Source: Pseudomonadota bacterium (GTDB taxonomy: Bacteria > Desulfobacterota > Syntrophorhabdia > Syntrophorhabdales > Syntrophorhabdaceae). Taken from it: 64,000 bases of DNA. The stretch is from positions 1 to 64,000 of the forward strand of contig JAPLKB010000064.1 in NCBI GenBank assembly GCA_026388275.1, in the 5' to 3' direction. The translations under genes and the position numbers were made by a program. Positions 41,721 through 51,368 of the stretch are shown one piece after another (the first letter of the stretch is position 1; every line of letters begins with the position of its first letter). The notes below the pieces were generated by a model. It searched no databases, was not told the DNA's origin, and was given only the letters and a program-made list of their open reading frames with translations.

Positions 41721-43285
41721 AATATATTTTTTAACCGGTACACCGATATTTTATATTCACGATATTTTTCAAATTCAGGCAGGTTTATCTTCTCAAATAC
41801 TGAAAAATCAATGTTGTTCTGAAGATTCATATAAAAGATATTATTTGATTTTTCATCAAAAATAAGCAGGTTCGTTTTGTTTTCTTTCATAAAGCCAACC
41901 AGTTCATCATTTGTTTTTCCGGAAAGGATGGTGTCATATTCAGAATCAGCATAAAAGGCAACCCTGTAAAGAGATGGCTCGCCGGCAAATCTGATGCCGG
42001 AATATCCCATACCTTTGAGATATATGCCTGCCTTCTTCAATTCCCTTTTTTCATAACCCCCTGGAGACAATGTTTTTGGCAGAATAGCTATAAGAATTAC
42101 CAGAATGAAAATAGCTGTAATATTTTTAGCAAGAAAACTATGAGAACATACTTTTTTCAACCATAAATAAATCCATTCCTTCAGCTCAAAAAAGCCGATT
42201 CCTGCCCAAATAATTACGGGAATCCCCATCAAAAGACCATGACGTGTGCTGAAGTAATAAACTTTCGAAATATATAAAAATACAGTAAGAAAAAAAACAC
42301 CAAACCAGATAATAATTAATGCTTCTTTTTTATTGTATAATGTATTTTTTCTTCTGAATATGCCTGCAATTGCAAAAACAGCAAAGACAATGTTGATTGA
42401 TTTTATTAGCTTAAGAATAATATCAGAAAAAAAGATTACATATTTATGGTCTTTTGCAAGTTCAATGAATGTAGGAAGTTCCGGCGGCATTGCCTGGATA
42501 AGATCGGTCGTCAGCTCAAGCGATTCTTTGCTTTTGCTTATTATAAGAAGCCATATCTTCAACAGAGTAAATCCGAAGTCCCATTTACCCAGTCTTTCTC
42601 TGAAAAGAAACGTAAAAGGCAAAAGAACAATGGGCAGAGTAAAAATAAAAACAAAAAGACATAAAAAAAGCTTTCTTAAATCAGGTTTTATTTTCCAGAA
42701 ATACCATATGATCCAAAGAGAAATGATCACAAATACGGCGATTCCCTCAATGCGTGCAAAAGAAGACAGCCCGGAAAATATACCGGCAAAGGCCATACAC
42801 AAAAGGCTGCCGCGAGACAGTCCTTCCCAGGCAAGCCACAATGCCATCATAGAAAAAAACCAAAAGGTGGGCTCCCTGAGTACATCCGATGAATAATCTG
42901 CAAGTCTGGGGCTTATAACATAAAAGAGCGATGATACTAATGCTATACGTATATTAAACATCCCTTTTATCAAAAGAAAGAATGGGATCACCGCCAGCGA
43001 CCCCATCAGTACTGAGGTCATTCTTCCCGCAAGTTCCCAATCAGGGATAATTTTGTGTGCAAGTATAACAAGAAAAGGATACAAATGGATAAAAGTAAAT
43101 TCCATAAGCTTTTTGGATTCCCCAAGTTCTATCAGTTTTGCTGTTCTTATATATAAAATCCCGTCAGGAGTTATAATGTTTGAGAAAAATGCCAGATAAA
43201 ATCTCACAGCAAAGGCGCCTGTAAAAACAAGGATTGGAAGCAGCCAGATATTTTTCCCGGACGTTATTGTTTGCCGTATAGTCAT
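41717..43285 (-). CDS. GT39/ArnT-like integral membrane glycosyltransferase
   Basis: A 522-residue protein with about 11 membrane helices and a C-terminal periplasmic domain of about 130 residues. The first loop contains SNIITPDGILYIRTA with an aspartate where PMT/ArnT enzymes have their catalytic acidic residue, followed by FTFIHLYPFLVILAHKI. Family knowledge: it uses a polyprenyl-phosphate sugar on the outer face of the inner membrane and transfers it to a glycan or lipid A. It lies 5 bases after the sugar-phosphate transferase gene, in the middle of the glycan operon. Acceptor is unknown. Confidence 0.75.
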   Translation of the reverse strand: MTIRQTITSGKNIWLLPILVFTGAFAVRFYLAFFSNIITPDGILYIRTAKLIELGESKKLMEFTFIHLYPFLVILAHKIIPDWELAGRMTSVLMGSLAVIPFFLLIKGMFNIRIALVSSLFYVISPRLADYSSDVLREPTFWFFSMMALWLAWEGLSRGSLLCMAFAGIFSGLSSFARIEGIAVFVIISLWIIWYFWKIKPDLRKLFLCLFVFIFTLPIVLLPFTFLFRERLGKWDFGFTLLKIWLLIISKSKESLELTTDLIQAMPPELPTFIELAKDHKYVIFFSDIILKLIKSINIVFAVFAIAGIFRRKNTLYNKKEALIIIWFGVFFLTVFLYISKVYYFSTRHGLLMGIPVIIWAGIGFFELKEWIYLWLKKVCSHSFLAKNITAIFILVILIAILPKTLSPGGYEKRELKKAGIYLKGMGYSGIRFAGEPSLYRVAFYADSEYDTILSGKTNDELVGFMKENKTNLLIFDEKSNNIFYMNLQNNIDFSVFEKINLPEFEKYREYKISVYRLKNIL

Positions 43286-43290
43286 AAATT

Positions 43291-43890
43291 CTATCCTTCC
43301 ATCCTGGTACCGGTAAACTTTGGCATAGTCACATAGCCTTCGGCACTGATGTCTGTACCTTTTATAACCCTAAGAACAGTACGAAGAAGTATCTCCATAT
43401 CCAACCACAGACTCCTGTGGTCTACATACCATATATCCAGTTCAAAACGCTCTTCCCAGGTAATAGCATTTCGTCCGTTTATTTGTGCCCACCCTGTAAT
43501 CCCCGGTCTGACATCGTGGCGTCGCGCCTGTTCAGGGTTATACAACGGCAGATATTCCATCAGGAGAGGCCGTGGTCCCACAAAACTAAGATCGCCCTTG
43601 ATCACGTTAAAAAGCTGCGGCAATTCATCAAGGCTTAACCGTCTCATAAAACGTCCAATCCTGGTAAGACGCATCGCGTCAGGAAACATATTCCCTGATT
43701 CATCGACAAGATTATTCATAGTTCTGAATTTATATATCCTGAAAGGTCTTCCCTTATATCCCGGCCGGATTTGTGCAAATAAGACCGGACTTCCCATTGT
43801 TGCAAAAATCGTTATGCCGATCAAAAAAACAACAGGAGATAAAAATATAATAAGAGTTATTGAAAGGAAAAAATCAAATGCACGTTTCAC
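43291..43890 (-). CDS. Initiating sugar-phosphate transferase (bacterial sugar transferase, PglC/WcaJ-core type)
   Basis: About 199 residues from a GTG at 43890 (VKRAFDFFLSI, with AGAGAT upstream), the normal start for this family; the open frame reaches 43992 but the extra residues overlap the upstream gene heavily. The N-terminal re-entrant helix is followed by SPVLFAQIRPGYKGRPF, YKFRTM, the D-E catalytic pair in RLSLDELPQL, GDLSFVGPRPL and RPGITGWAQINGR. It transfers a sugar phosphate from a UDP-sugar to undecaprenyl phosphate, starting the repeat unit. It overlaps the preceding glycosyltransferase gene by 17 bases. Confidence 0.88.
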   Translation of the reverse strand: MKRAFDFFLSITLIIFLSPVVFLIGITIFATMGSPVLFAQIRPGYKGRPFRIYKFRTMNNLVDESGNMFPDAMRLTRIGRFMRRLSLDELPQLFNVIKGDLSFVGPRPLLMEYLPLYNPEQARRHDVRPGITGWAQINGRNAITWEERFELDIWYVDHRSLWLDMEILLRTVLRVIKGTDISAEGYVTMPKFTGTRMEG

Positions 43891-45082
43891 AGATATCTCT
43901 TTTATCTTTATTTTTAGTAAAAATAGATTTGTAAAAAGCATAAAAAGCATCTGTAACATATTCCCGTGAAAAAAGCTGTATTGCCCTATCACGCGCTCTT
44001 ATGCCCATCTTCACCCTTATTTCGGGCTCATCAATCATTTTCCGCATCTTTCCGGTAAGCTCTTCAACATTTCCGGCATTGTAAAGGTATCCGGTCACAT
44101 TTTCTTCGATTGAATCAGTAACTCCATATATTCTTGTCCCAATTGAAGGAATGCCTCCAGACCCTGCTTCAATGACAACGATACCGAATCCTTCACGATA
44201 ACTCGGAAGACAGAAGACATCCGCTGCAGCCATAAATTTTTCCGGTGTATCGGTAAAATCATAAAAGTGTACTTTATCAATACAGTTACTGCATACTGTA
44301 ATAACCCTGTCTTTAATTCCCTCTTCATCCGGTCCCACAATAAGAAGGCTTGTATTTTTTGCAGAATCGCTGAGCTTCGAAAAAGACAGGGCAAGATCAA
44401 GGAGACCTTTGTCAAAAGTAAGCCTGCCAAGAAATAGAAAGAGAACATCACTTTCAGGTATAAGTAATTGTTCTCTCAACACCCTCCTTGCCTTTTGATC
44501 AGGTCGGAAGCGAATGCTGTCCACTCCGCAAATAGAACCATTCCCGATGACAAAGGATTTTCCAGGCAGAACAATGCCTTCTTTCACGATAAAGTCTTGT
44601 TGAGACTTACTGTCTGTAAGGATATGTGTAGCGCATAAGGCAAGCAATCTGTCTATATTCTTCAAAACTTCCCGTTTTATACCTTTTTTGCTGGCCCAAA
44701 CCTGGCCGGTAAAGGTATGTATCCTTACCGGAACATTGGCCAAAAATGCCGCGAGCATTGATATGAGACCTGCCTTTGGTGTAATTGAATGGACTGAGTA
44801 AAAACCGTTTTTACAGAAAATTATATAAAGTCTGAACAATGCTACTAAGTCGGAAAACGGTGATGGCCTTCTTTTTATTTTTGCAGGAATAACATTCACA
44901 TCAAGTCCATAGGTTTTAAGAAAATCAACATTATCAGTATTCACTATCACTGTTACCCTATTTTCTTTACTGAGTTTTCTTATGTGCTCAACCATAAAAG
45001 CACGAATAGTAAGTTCTATCGCAGCAATAAAACAAATATTTCTGCCTTTCTCATTTATGCTTGCACTATCCGATGCAATCAT
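43874..45082 (-). CDS. GT4-family glycosyltransferase
   Basis: About 402 residues starting at ATG 45082 (MIASDSASINEKGRNIC), chosen because GAGAT precedes it and it lies after the upstream stop at 45126; the frame is open to 45178. It shows the N-terminal GT-B domain, SITPKAGLIS and TFTGQVW, and the C-terminal GT4 domain with FLFLGRLTFDKGLLDL and the donor motif PSYREGFGIVVIEAGSGGIP (E-x7-E). It would add a hexose or N-acetylhexosamine from a nucleotide donor to the growing lipid-linked oligosaccharide at the inner membrane. Confidence 0.85.
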   Translation of the reverse strand: MIASDSASINEKGRNICFIAAIELTIRAFMVEHIRKLSKENRVTVIVNTDNVDFLKTYGLDVNVIPAKIKRRPSPFSDLVALFRLYIIFCKNGFYSVHSITPKAGLISMLAAFLANVPVRIHTFTGQVWASKKGIKREVLKNIDRLLALCATHILTDSKSQQDFIVKEGIVLPGKSFVIGNGSICGVDSIRFRPDQKARRVLREQLLIPESDVLFLFLGRLTFDKGLLDLALSFSKLSDSAKNTSLLIVGPDEEGIKDRVITVCSNCIDKVHFYDFTDTPEKFMAAADVFCLPSYREGFGIVVIEAGSGGIPSIGTRIYGVTDSIEENVTGYLYNAGNVEELTGKMRKMIDEPEIRVKMGIRARDRAIQLFSREYVTDAFYAFYKSIFTKNKDKRDICETCI

Positions 45083-45125
45083 TCCGAAATCTCTGAAAAT
45101 ATAGTTTCTATGAACAGACTCCGCA

Positions 45126-46055
45126 TTATGTATCGAAGTAACCCTTGCTTTCCATAGAGACAGCTCGGCGCCAAACAAAGGCAGGCAAAAAAGTCATCAG
45201 ATAAAGTAAAAGGAAACGAAAATCTATCCCAAGATAAGGCCGCAAGTATTCCCTTGCCTTTTCGCAATTTTGTTTCGACATTTCTGCACGCGCACGGTAA
45301 TAACCAATCTTTCCATAAACGTATCTTAATGTTGCAGCATATTTTTCCTTAAATCCTTTTAGAGTTTTTTTGTATTTTTCCATAATGTCTTCCATCTCAC
45401 GGGGCCATTCATCTATATATCTTGTGCTGGCTCTTTCTGAGTGAATCCTGTAAACAGCCAGAGGGTCCCTGATATAAATTGCTTTAGATTGAAACAGAAT
45501 CCGCATAAAAAAATCATATTCCTCGCAAAGCCTGAAATTAGTGTCAAAATATTCGCCCAGCCTGCGAATTGCGCTCATTCTGATTGCAACAGTCACATAA
45601 CCTGCAGAATATTGTCTCAGGAAGCGGCCAAAAACATCGCCATCAGGGTTGGGTTTTCTAAATGCCAATTTTTTTTGTCCATCCTTCAGCACAAAATAGT
45701 TTGTATATATGAAATCAATATCGTTTCTCTTTTCAAATGCTGCCACCTGCATTGCAAGTTTTTCGGGGAGCCACAAATCATCATGGTCAATAAAGGTAAT
45801 ATATTCGCCCTGAGAAAATTCTAGGGCCCGGTTACGCGAATAACCAAGCCCTCTGTTTTCCTGGTAATGATATGTTACAGGAAATCCACGGTCTTTAAAT
45901 TCCATTATCATCGACTCCGTAGAATCAGAGGAGCCGTCATTGATAACAATAAGCTCCCAGTCTCTGAATGTCTGGTTTTCAATGCTTTGCAGCGTCTCGG
46001 CCAGATATTTTTCGGAGTTATAGCAACATAGATTTATACTAACTTTTGGAGGCAT
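45126..46055 (-). CDS. GT2-family glycosyltransferase
   Basis: A 309-residue protein with the GT-A fold. It starts PKVSINLCCYNSEKYLAETL, shows ELIVINDGSSDSTESM, NRGLGYSRNRALEFSQGEYI and the DxD-type FIDHDDLWLP (about 92-101). The C-terminal part contains an ED-type acceptor region RLCEEYDFFMRI. One more sugar is added to the surface glycan by this enzyme. The gene lies 9 bases after the aminotransferase gene and 43 bases before the GT4 gene. Confidence 0.87.
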   Translation of the reverse strand: MPPKVSINLCCYNSEKYLAETLQSIENQTFRDWELIVINDGSSDSTESMIMEFKDRGFPVTYHYQENRGLGYSRNRALEFSQGEYITFIDHDDLWLPEKLAMQVAAFEKRNDIDFIYTNYFVLKDGQKKLAFRKPNPDGDVFGRFLRQYSAGYVTVAIRMSAIRRLGEYFDTNFRLCEEYDFFMRILFQSKAIYIRDPLAVYRIHSERASTRYIDEWPREMEDIMEKYKKTLKGFKEKYAATLRYVYGKIGYYRARAEMSKQNCEKAREYLRPYLGIDFRFLLLYLMTFLPAFVWRRAVSMESKGYFDT

Positions 46056-46064
46056 AAAAAACGG

Positions 46065-47177
46065 TCACTGACTGCAAAATTCTATTACAGAACTTATTAC
46101 AAGATTCACATCCTCTTCTGTCATGTCATAAAAGAGAGGAAGCGTAATAATCTCCTTCCATATCATTTCTGTAACAGGAAGTTCTGTCGCGTAATTCTTA
46201 AATAACGGCTGTATATGATTGGGTATGTAATGAACACCGCTTGCCACCCCTTTTGTTGCGAGGAAATTCATCATCTCGTCCCTTCTGCCCTCGGCAACAC
46301 GAAGTATGTACATAAAAGGAGCCATTTCACTTAAATCCCATTTGAACATTTTGAGATGATTAACATTTTTAAAGGCAGCGTTATATTTTTCTACTATAAA
46401 TCTCCTGCGCTCGATGAATTTTTGAATCTTTTGCAGTTGAACGATCCCTATAGCGGCATTGATATTACTCATGTGATAGCGGTATCCAGGTGTCACCACT
46501 TCATAGAACCAGCTTTGTGTATTTTCCTGTCTTTGCCAGGAGTCCTTCGATATTCCAAGAACCCTTTTTTTCCGTATCTTTTCTGCAATGCCGTCATCAT
46601 TTACAGCTATTGCTCCTCCCTCACCGCATGTAATATTTTTTATCGGATCAAAGCTAAAACATGCTGCATCACCGATGCTTCCGATCTTTTTCCCCTTATA
46701 TGATGAACCGAATGCATGAGCAGCATCTTCAATCACAACAATTTTTCTGCTTCCGGCAATATCAAGGATCCTGTCCATATCGCAGGCATAACCACAATAA
46801 TGGACAGGCATAATTGCCTTTGTTCTCGGCGTTATCCGTTTTTCCACATCAACCGGATCAAGGTTAAGCGTTTTCGGATCAATATCACAAAACACAGGAG
46901 TTGCCCCAAGAGAAATAATACTCTGTATTGCTGCACAAAAAGTCAATGAAGGCGTTACAACCTCATCTCCAGGGCCAATGCCGTAGGCATCAAGCGTAAT
47001 ATGGAGCGCTGTAGTACCTGTGCTGACAGCTACTACATTGCGTGCACCCAGATAGTCCTTTATCATATTTTCAAACTCCATTACCTGCGAGCCCATACCA
47101 AGCCATCCTGTCTCGAATACTTTTCTGACTTCTTCAAGCTCTTCGCTACCAATAGAGGGTCTGTGTGCTTGCAACAT
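46065..47177 (-). CDS. DegT/DnrJ/EryC1-family sugar aminotransferase
   Basis: A 370-residue PLP enzyme. Signatures are VAVSTGTTALHITLDA, VIEDAAHAFGSSYKGK and the Schiff-base lysine in FSFDPIKNITCGEGGA (about residue 184). Normal length for the family, in contrast to the membrane-linked relative at 38741-40651. It would transaminate a UDP-4-keto or 3-keto sugar with glutamate as donor. Two aminotransferases in one cluster suggest two different amino sugars, or one diamino sugar, in the glycan. Confidence 0.88.
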   Translation of the reverse strand: MLQAHRPSIGSEELEEVRKVFETGWLGMGSQVMEFENMIKDYLGARNVVAVSTGTTALHITLDAYGIGPGDEVVTPSLTFCAAIQSIISLGATPVFCDIDPKTLNLDPVDVEKRITPRTKAIMPVHYCGYACDMDRILDIAGSRKIVVIEDAAHAFGSSYKGKKIGSIGDAACFSFDPIKNITCGEGGAIAVNDDGIAEKIRKKRVLGISKDSWQRQENTQSWFYEVVTPGYRYHMSNINAAIGIVQLQKIQKFIERRRFIVEKYNAAFKNVNHLKMFKWDLSEMAPFMYILRVAEGRRDEMMNFLATKGVASGVHYIPNHIQPLFKNYATELPVTEMIWKEIITLPLFYDMTEEDVNLVISSVIEFCSQ

Positions 47178-47225
47178 CTTTAAACCTCCAAAAAAATTTG
47201 TCCTAAAATAAAATTTCTTAACAAC

Positions 47226-49049
47226 TTACCGGCCTCTGTCAGGTGGAAGAAAGGGCTTCATAGTTTCTTCTGTCATCGGAGAAAAGAGCTCAGGCAGCAT
47301 TGCAGAGTATTGTGGCTTTTCATAGGATTGACTCCTTATTTTTTTCTCAGTATCAACAAGTCTTTTTCTTAATTCCTCTATGCTGCTGCATGGTCTGCCC
47401 AATTCTTCAAACCACGCCAGAGGATCAAAATCAATCTGAGTGCCTCTGCCAATCCTGATTACTTCCTTATCCGCCATAATACAGTCAAGAACTGCACCTG
47501 TAGCAGCGCTGACCACAATATCACACATATTAAGGGCATCTTCCATCCCTCCGGTAAAAACTTCTGTTCCGGGTAGGAAATCGCCTTTGATTTTTTCAAT
47601 TATTTTAGTCTCCATAGGATGCGGTTTAAGGATCATGCGGTAATGGTTTATCCCATCGATTGCAGTCTTAAGCTTATAAAAAAGTTCTACAACAGTCTCT
47701 TTTTCAATGGGCAGCACAAGAAGAATCCTGAAGTCATCATGCCTGTCACTGGAAGCCTTTTTAATGTTATGGAGATAAAGGTATCGAAGCGCTGCGCCAA
47801 CAACAATCCGTTCCTTCGGATAATGTTCCTTTATAAGAATCTCCATATATTTAAGTCCATTGCATATAATCCTGTCCGGTAGAGGAGCAACATCGCCTTC
47901 GATAACATCCGTAAAAAAGCAAAGCACATGGGGGGATTGAGCAACATGAAAAAAACCGTATACCGCTGTCCCAGGCATAAAATCCCTTATCCCGAGCAGG
48001 ATCATCTTATCGGTTGCCATATTTTCAAATCCTTCTATGAGCAATTTTGGCTTTATTCCTTTATTCAACAGCCTTTTAAAAAGCAGGTAGTACATTGCCT
48101 CAAAACGGACAGGTTCGTTCCTGTGATATTCGTTAAAAAGTATAGAACAGTCCAGATCTTTTAGTATAATCTGTGTGAAAACAAACCGACCCATCTTAAA
48201 ACGTAACAGGAAAGGAAAGATATAATCCCCGATATGATAATAATCCTCAGGAATAATAAAATCCTCCTGATTGACACGAAGAAAAGATACTGCGCTCCAG
48301 AGGGAACGGGTAATATTGCGGTAAGAAAAGGTAACAAATGTCGCCTTGCTCACACCTTTTTTACGATAATAATCCGGCAGGACTGTAAAATAGCGGTCCT
48401 TGAACTGCCCATTCGGACCGAAGCATTTCTCATCTACCCATGTATGGAGCACTACATCAGGATTTTTCAAAGGCTTCCATTTTCCGGCTGTTAACCTGTG
48501 ATATAGCCTGTTAAGTCTTGTTAAAGTAAAAATTCCAAGGTGGAGAATCAGTTTGTAAAAACCTTCAAAAAAAACCCCCGAACACCCGTCCTTAATTACA
48601 AAAAGGGTTTTACTTACTACATCTATCCTGTTTTTTCCAGCAATACCTGTGATGTTTTTTATAACAGCACTGCTGTCCGATATAACACAGAAATTATCCT
48701 CCTCCTTCATTTTGCGTGAAAAAATATAACAATAGCAGCAATGTAGAAAAAGATTGCAAATCATGGTATTTCGCTCTGATATGTTGCCGGCCCACCACTC
48801 ACGAGAGTTATATTTGACTCCAAGTTGTGCCGTTACTTCATAGAAAGGCCTTCTAAGCAAGTCTGCCGTGTTTTGGATATCACTGCTTATATCATAAATT
48901 TCTCCTGTATCTTTAAGAACCTCTCCCAGCTCTCGTACCCTCTCATAATCACTCACCAGCAGCAAAAACTTAGTAAAACCTGAAGCACTTAAAAAAGAGC
49001 TGATTTTTTCATTGGACAGACTGCTATGAACAATTGCAAGTTTATTCAT
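47226..49049 (-). CDS. Surface-carbohydrate protein of unknown function (607 aa), possibly GT-B-like
   Basis: A 607-residue protein I recognise only in general terms. Some resemblance to the Leptospira-type surface carbohydrate biosynthesis family (TIGR04326) comes from the central IEGFENMATDKMILLGIRDF and the C-terminal MILKPHPMETKIIEKI followed by ALNMCDIVVSAATGAVLD. The last two segments look like the donor-binding half of CDP-glycerol-type or capsule glycosyltransferases. No signal peptide or membrane helix beyond a possible one at about 165-180. It lies 11 bases after the KdsB-like gene, so it may use the CMP-sugar made there. Confidence 0.55.
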   Translation of the reverse strand: MNKLAIVHSSLSNEKISSFLSASGFTKFLLLVSDYERVRELGEVLKDTGEIYDISSDIQNTADLLRRPFYEVTAQLGVKYNSREWWAGNISERNTMICNLFLHCCYCYIFSRKMKEEDNFCVISDSSAVIKNITGIAGKNRIDVVSKTLFVIKDGCSGVFFEGFYKLILHLGIFTLTRLNRLYHRLTAGKWKPLKNPDVVLHTWVDEKCFGPNGQFKDRYFTVLPDYYRKKGVSKATFVTFSYRNITRSLWSAVSFLRVNQEDFIIPEDYYHIGDYIFPFLLRFKMGRFVFTQIILKDLDCSILFNEYHRNEPVRFEAMYYLLFKRLLNKGIKPKLLIEGFENMATDKMILLGIRDFMPGTAVYGFFHVAQSPHVLCFFTDVIEGDVAPLPDRIICNGLKYMEILIKEHYPKERIVVGAALRYLYLHNIKKASSDRHDDFRILLVLPIEKETVVELFYKLKTAIDGINHYRMILKPHPMETKIIEKIKGDFLPGTEVFTGGMEDALNMCDIVVSAATGAVLDCIMADKEVIRIGRGTQIDFDPLAWFEELGRPCSSIEELRKRLVDTEKKIRSQSYEKPQYSAMLPELFSPMTEETMKPFLPPDRGR

Positions 49050-49060
49050 CTAAAAGAATA

Positions 49061-49798
49061 TCACATATATTTATGCTTGATTGTGTCATGTTTCATTATC
49101 TCGCATACTATGGCAAGGTCTTCTGGGGTATCAACACTGATTTTGGCATTATCTATCATAACTGCCCGCATTTTCACACCATGTTCCAATACTCTGAGAT
49201 ATTCATTGAACTCAATGGCTTCAAGAGGTGTAGGCTCCCACAAGGTGTATTTAAGAAGAAAATTTTTCCTGAAAGGAACTATAAAACACATTTTAAGCAT
49301 TTCATTTACAACACTTCGGGCATCACTTGGCAGATCGTTGCGGGAGCAATACATTATATTGCCTTCGAGGTCCAAAACTGCCTTAATATCCGAGGTACTG
49401 TTTCTTTTTTTATAAGGTGTAACCCCGACAGCAATCAGAATATCAGGGTTAGTAATCAAAGGATCAACGATAGCATCAATATGTTCAGGATCAACAAGGG
49501 GTTCATCGCCCTGGATATTTACCACAATATCACAGTCGACATAAGTACATGCCTCAGCAAGCCTGTCCGAACCACTCCTGTGATGTGTTCCTGTCATAAT
49601 AACCTTAATGCCGCGAGACTTCCCTGCTTCCTTTATCTTATCGCTATCCGTTACAAGATAAACTTCGTCAAGTTTCCCTGCAAGCTCGGCTCTTTTACAT
49701 GTATGTATAACCATGGGCAGCCCTTCAATATCAACAAGAGCTTTCTCAGGCAACCTGCTTGATTGGAGCCTTGCAGGGACCATACCAACTATCCGCAT
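49061..49798 (-). CDS. kdsB: KdsB-like CMP-sugar (3-deoxy-ulosonate) cytidylyltransferase
   Basis: A 245-residue nucleotidyltransferase. It has VPARLQSSRLPEKAL (the nucleotide-binding R-x3-SRLPxK), TGTHHRSGSDRLAEA, and VNIQGDEPLVDPEHI, all hallmarks of CMP-Kdo synthetase. The product would be a CMP-activated 3-deoxy-ulosonic acid. It is the last gene of a block with two aldolases, a HAD phosphatase and radical SAM genes, so its substrate may be a Kdo-like acid made by that block, distinct from core Kdo. GGGAGGGATC precedes the start. Confidence 0.85.
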   Translation of the reverse strand: MRIVGMVPARLQSSRLPEKALVDIEGLPMVIHTCKRAELAGKLDEVYLVTDSDKIKEAGKSRGIKVIMTGTHHRSGSDRLAEACTYVDCDIVVNIQGDEPLVDPEHIDAIVDPLITNPDILIAVGVTPYKKRNSTSDIKAVLDLEGNIMYCSRNDLPSDARSVVNEMLKMCFIVPFRKNFLLKYTLWEPTPLEAIEFNEYLRVLEHGVKMRAVMIDNAKISVDTPEDLAIVCEIMKHDTIKHKYM

Positions 49799-49812
49799 AA
49801 ATTGATCCCTCC

Positions 49813-51354
49813 CTATTTTAATTTCATTTTAATAAAAGAATAAATCTGATATTCGAAGGGCATATAAAAAAAGAAAAATCTAAGTCTGACCCGACAAAAT
49901 ATTGATATCAGCAATCGCAATGCTTGTTTCAGGTTTTGTATTTTTTTACTTTGAAAACTCAAGGCATACATGGAATAGAAGGAAATAATATCCTTTTTTG
50001 TACGGAATTTTTCAGGTGTCCAGGGCATTTCATCAGAACTGCCTGAATAAGTCATCTGTTTTGACCACTCTTCAAGTGAATCAGGAATTTTAATTGCATA
50101 TTTATCGACCAATCTGTTAAAAATTGGTGAACCGGGGTAGAGTCTGAATATAAAAGGTCCCGCAATATCAACCAGTGGATTTACCTTCTTCATTTCCATG
50201 CAAAATTTATATGTATTTTTTATCTGCTCAAAACTCTCATTTTCAAGCCCAACCATGAATGAATAACGCGGGAAGATTGTTTTGCTTGTATCGGTGATAA
50301 CTCTCAATGAATGCATTATTTGTTCAGGAGTAATCCCTTTTTTCATGCTTTTGAGCATCTCAAGGTTTGCACTTTCACCGCCCATAGCAATCGAAACATG
50401 TCCGATATTGCATAACCTTTTCATCAGATCTTCATTCATATAATTATCTTTAAAATGGTCTACTCTGCACCATGTTCTAAAATTAAAATGGACATTTTCA
50501 TCTTCACAAATCGATATCAATTCAAGAACTCTATTTTTATTTATAAAAAAATCTTCATCGAGAAATAAAAATGTATTTGCACCGTATTTTTTCTGCATAT
50601 GTTTTATTTCATCAACAATAGATCTTGCCGAACGGTGTCTGTAGTGTCTTTTCAAAATAACATTTATACAAAACTGGCATCTATATGGACAGCCAAGGCC
50701 GGTAAGTATGGGCATAATACGGAGCGGGCTGGCAAAATAGGGAAACTCTCTCTTATATACCGAATTATTGGGCGGATTCAGATAATTTTCCACGTCAATA
50801 AGCGTGAAATCGAAAAACGGTAAAGCTTTTATATCATCCGGATCGCCGGGCTCTGTAAAATATAATTGGTTTTCATTATCTTTAAAACCGATTCCCCTGA
50901 CTGCTTCCAATCCCGTTCCTGATTTAAGGCACCCGGCAATATTTAAAGCAGTTTGCATTCCCTCATTTATCACTACAATATCTACGTTCCTATCCTTTAG
51001 TGTCTGCTCCGGATAGAGCGTTGCATGAGGACCACCCCAAACAATGGGAACTTCTTTTTGAATGCTTTTTATAGCTTTTGAAGCTTCCAGGGCAAAAGGT
51101 ATCTGGGTAACCATAACAGACATTCCGATATACAGAATATGATCTGCTTCTTTATTTAATAAAACTTTTATTCTTTCAATATAATCACTGTGATAGGCTC
51201 CATCCAGAATCCTTACTTCATAACCGTTTTGCTTCAGATAAGTTCCTATCAATAATATGGAAGTACTCGGATAAGTAAAACCTTTATGAGAATAAGAGAA
51301 ATCCTTAGCAGGAGGATAATTTATCAGAACTATTATATTGCGGTCTCTTGACAT
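49813..51354 (-). CDS. B12-binding radical SAM protein
   Basis: A 513-residue protein with an N-terminal cobalamin-binding-like Rossmann domain (about 8-150, including VWGGPHATLYPEQTL) and a radical SAM core. The cluster motif is C222-x3-C226-x2-C229 in GLGCPYRCQFCIN, followed by FLDEDFFINKN and AMGGESANLEMLKSMKKG. Class B radical SAM enzymes of this type often methylate unactivated carbons or rearrange carbon skeletons. It lies 14 bases from both neighbours (aldolase and KdsB-like), implying it modifies the same sugar. Its product cannot be told from sequence. Confidence 0.85.
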   Translation of the reverse strand: MSRDRNIIVLINYPPAKDFSYSHKGFTYPSTSILLIGTYLKQNGYEVRILDGAYHSDYIERIKVLLNKEADHILYIGMSVMVTQIPFALEASKAIKSIQKEVPIVWGGPHATLYPEQTLKDRNVDIVVINEGMQTALNIAGCLKSGTGLEAVRGIGFKDNENQLYFTEPGDPDDIKALPFFDFTLIDVENYLNPPNNSVYKREFPYFASPLRIMPILTGLGCPYRCQFCINVILKRHYRHRSARSIVDEIKHMQKKYGANTFLFLDEDFFINKNRVLELISICEDENVHFNFRTWCRVDHFKDNYMNEDLMKRLCNIGHVSIAMGGESANLEMLKSMKKGITPEQIMHSLRVITDTSKTIFPRYSFMVGLENESFEQIKNTYKFCMEMKKVNPLVDIAGPFIFRLYPGSPIFNRLVDKYAIKIPDSLEEWSKQMTYSGSSDEMPWTPEKFRTKKDIISFYSMYALSFQSKKIQNLKQALRLLISIFCRVRLRFFFFYMPFEYQIYSFIKMKLK

Positions 51355-51368
51355 CTTTAATTAGTCTG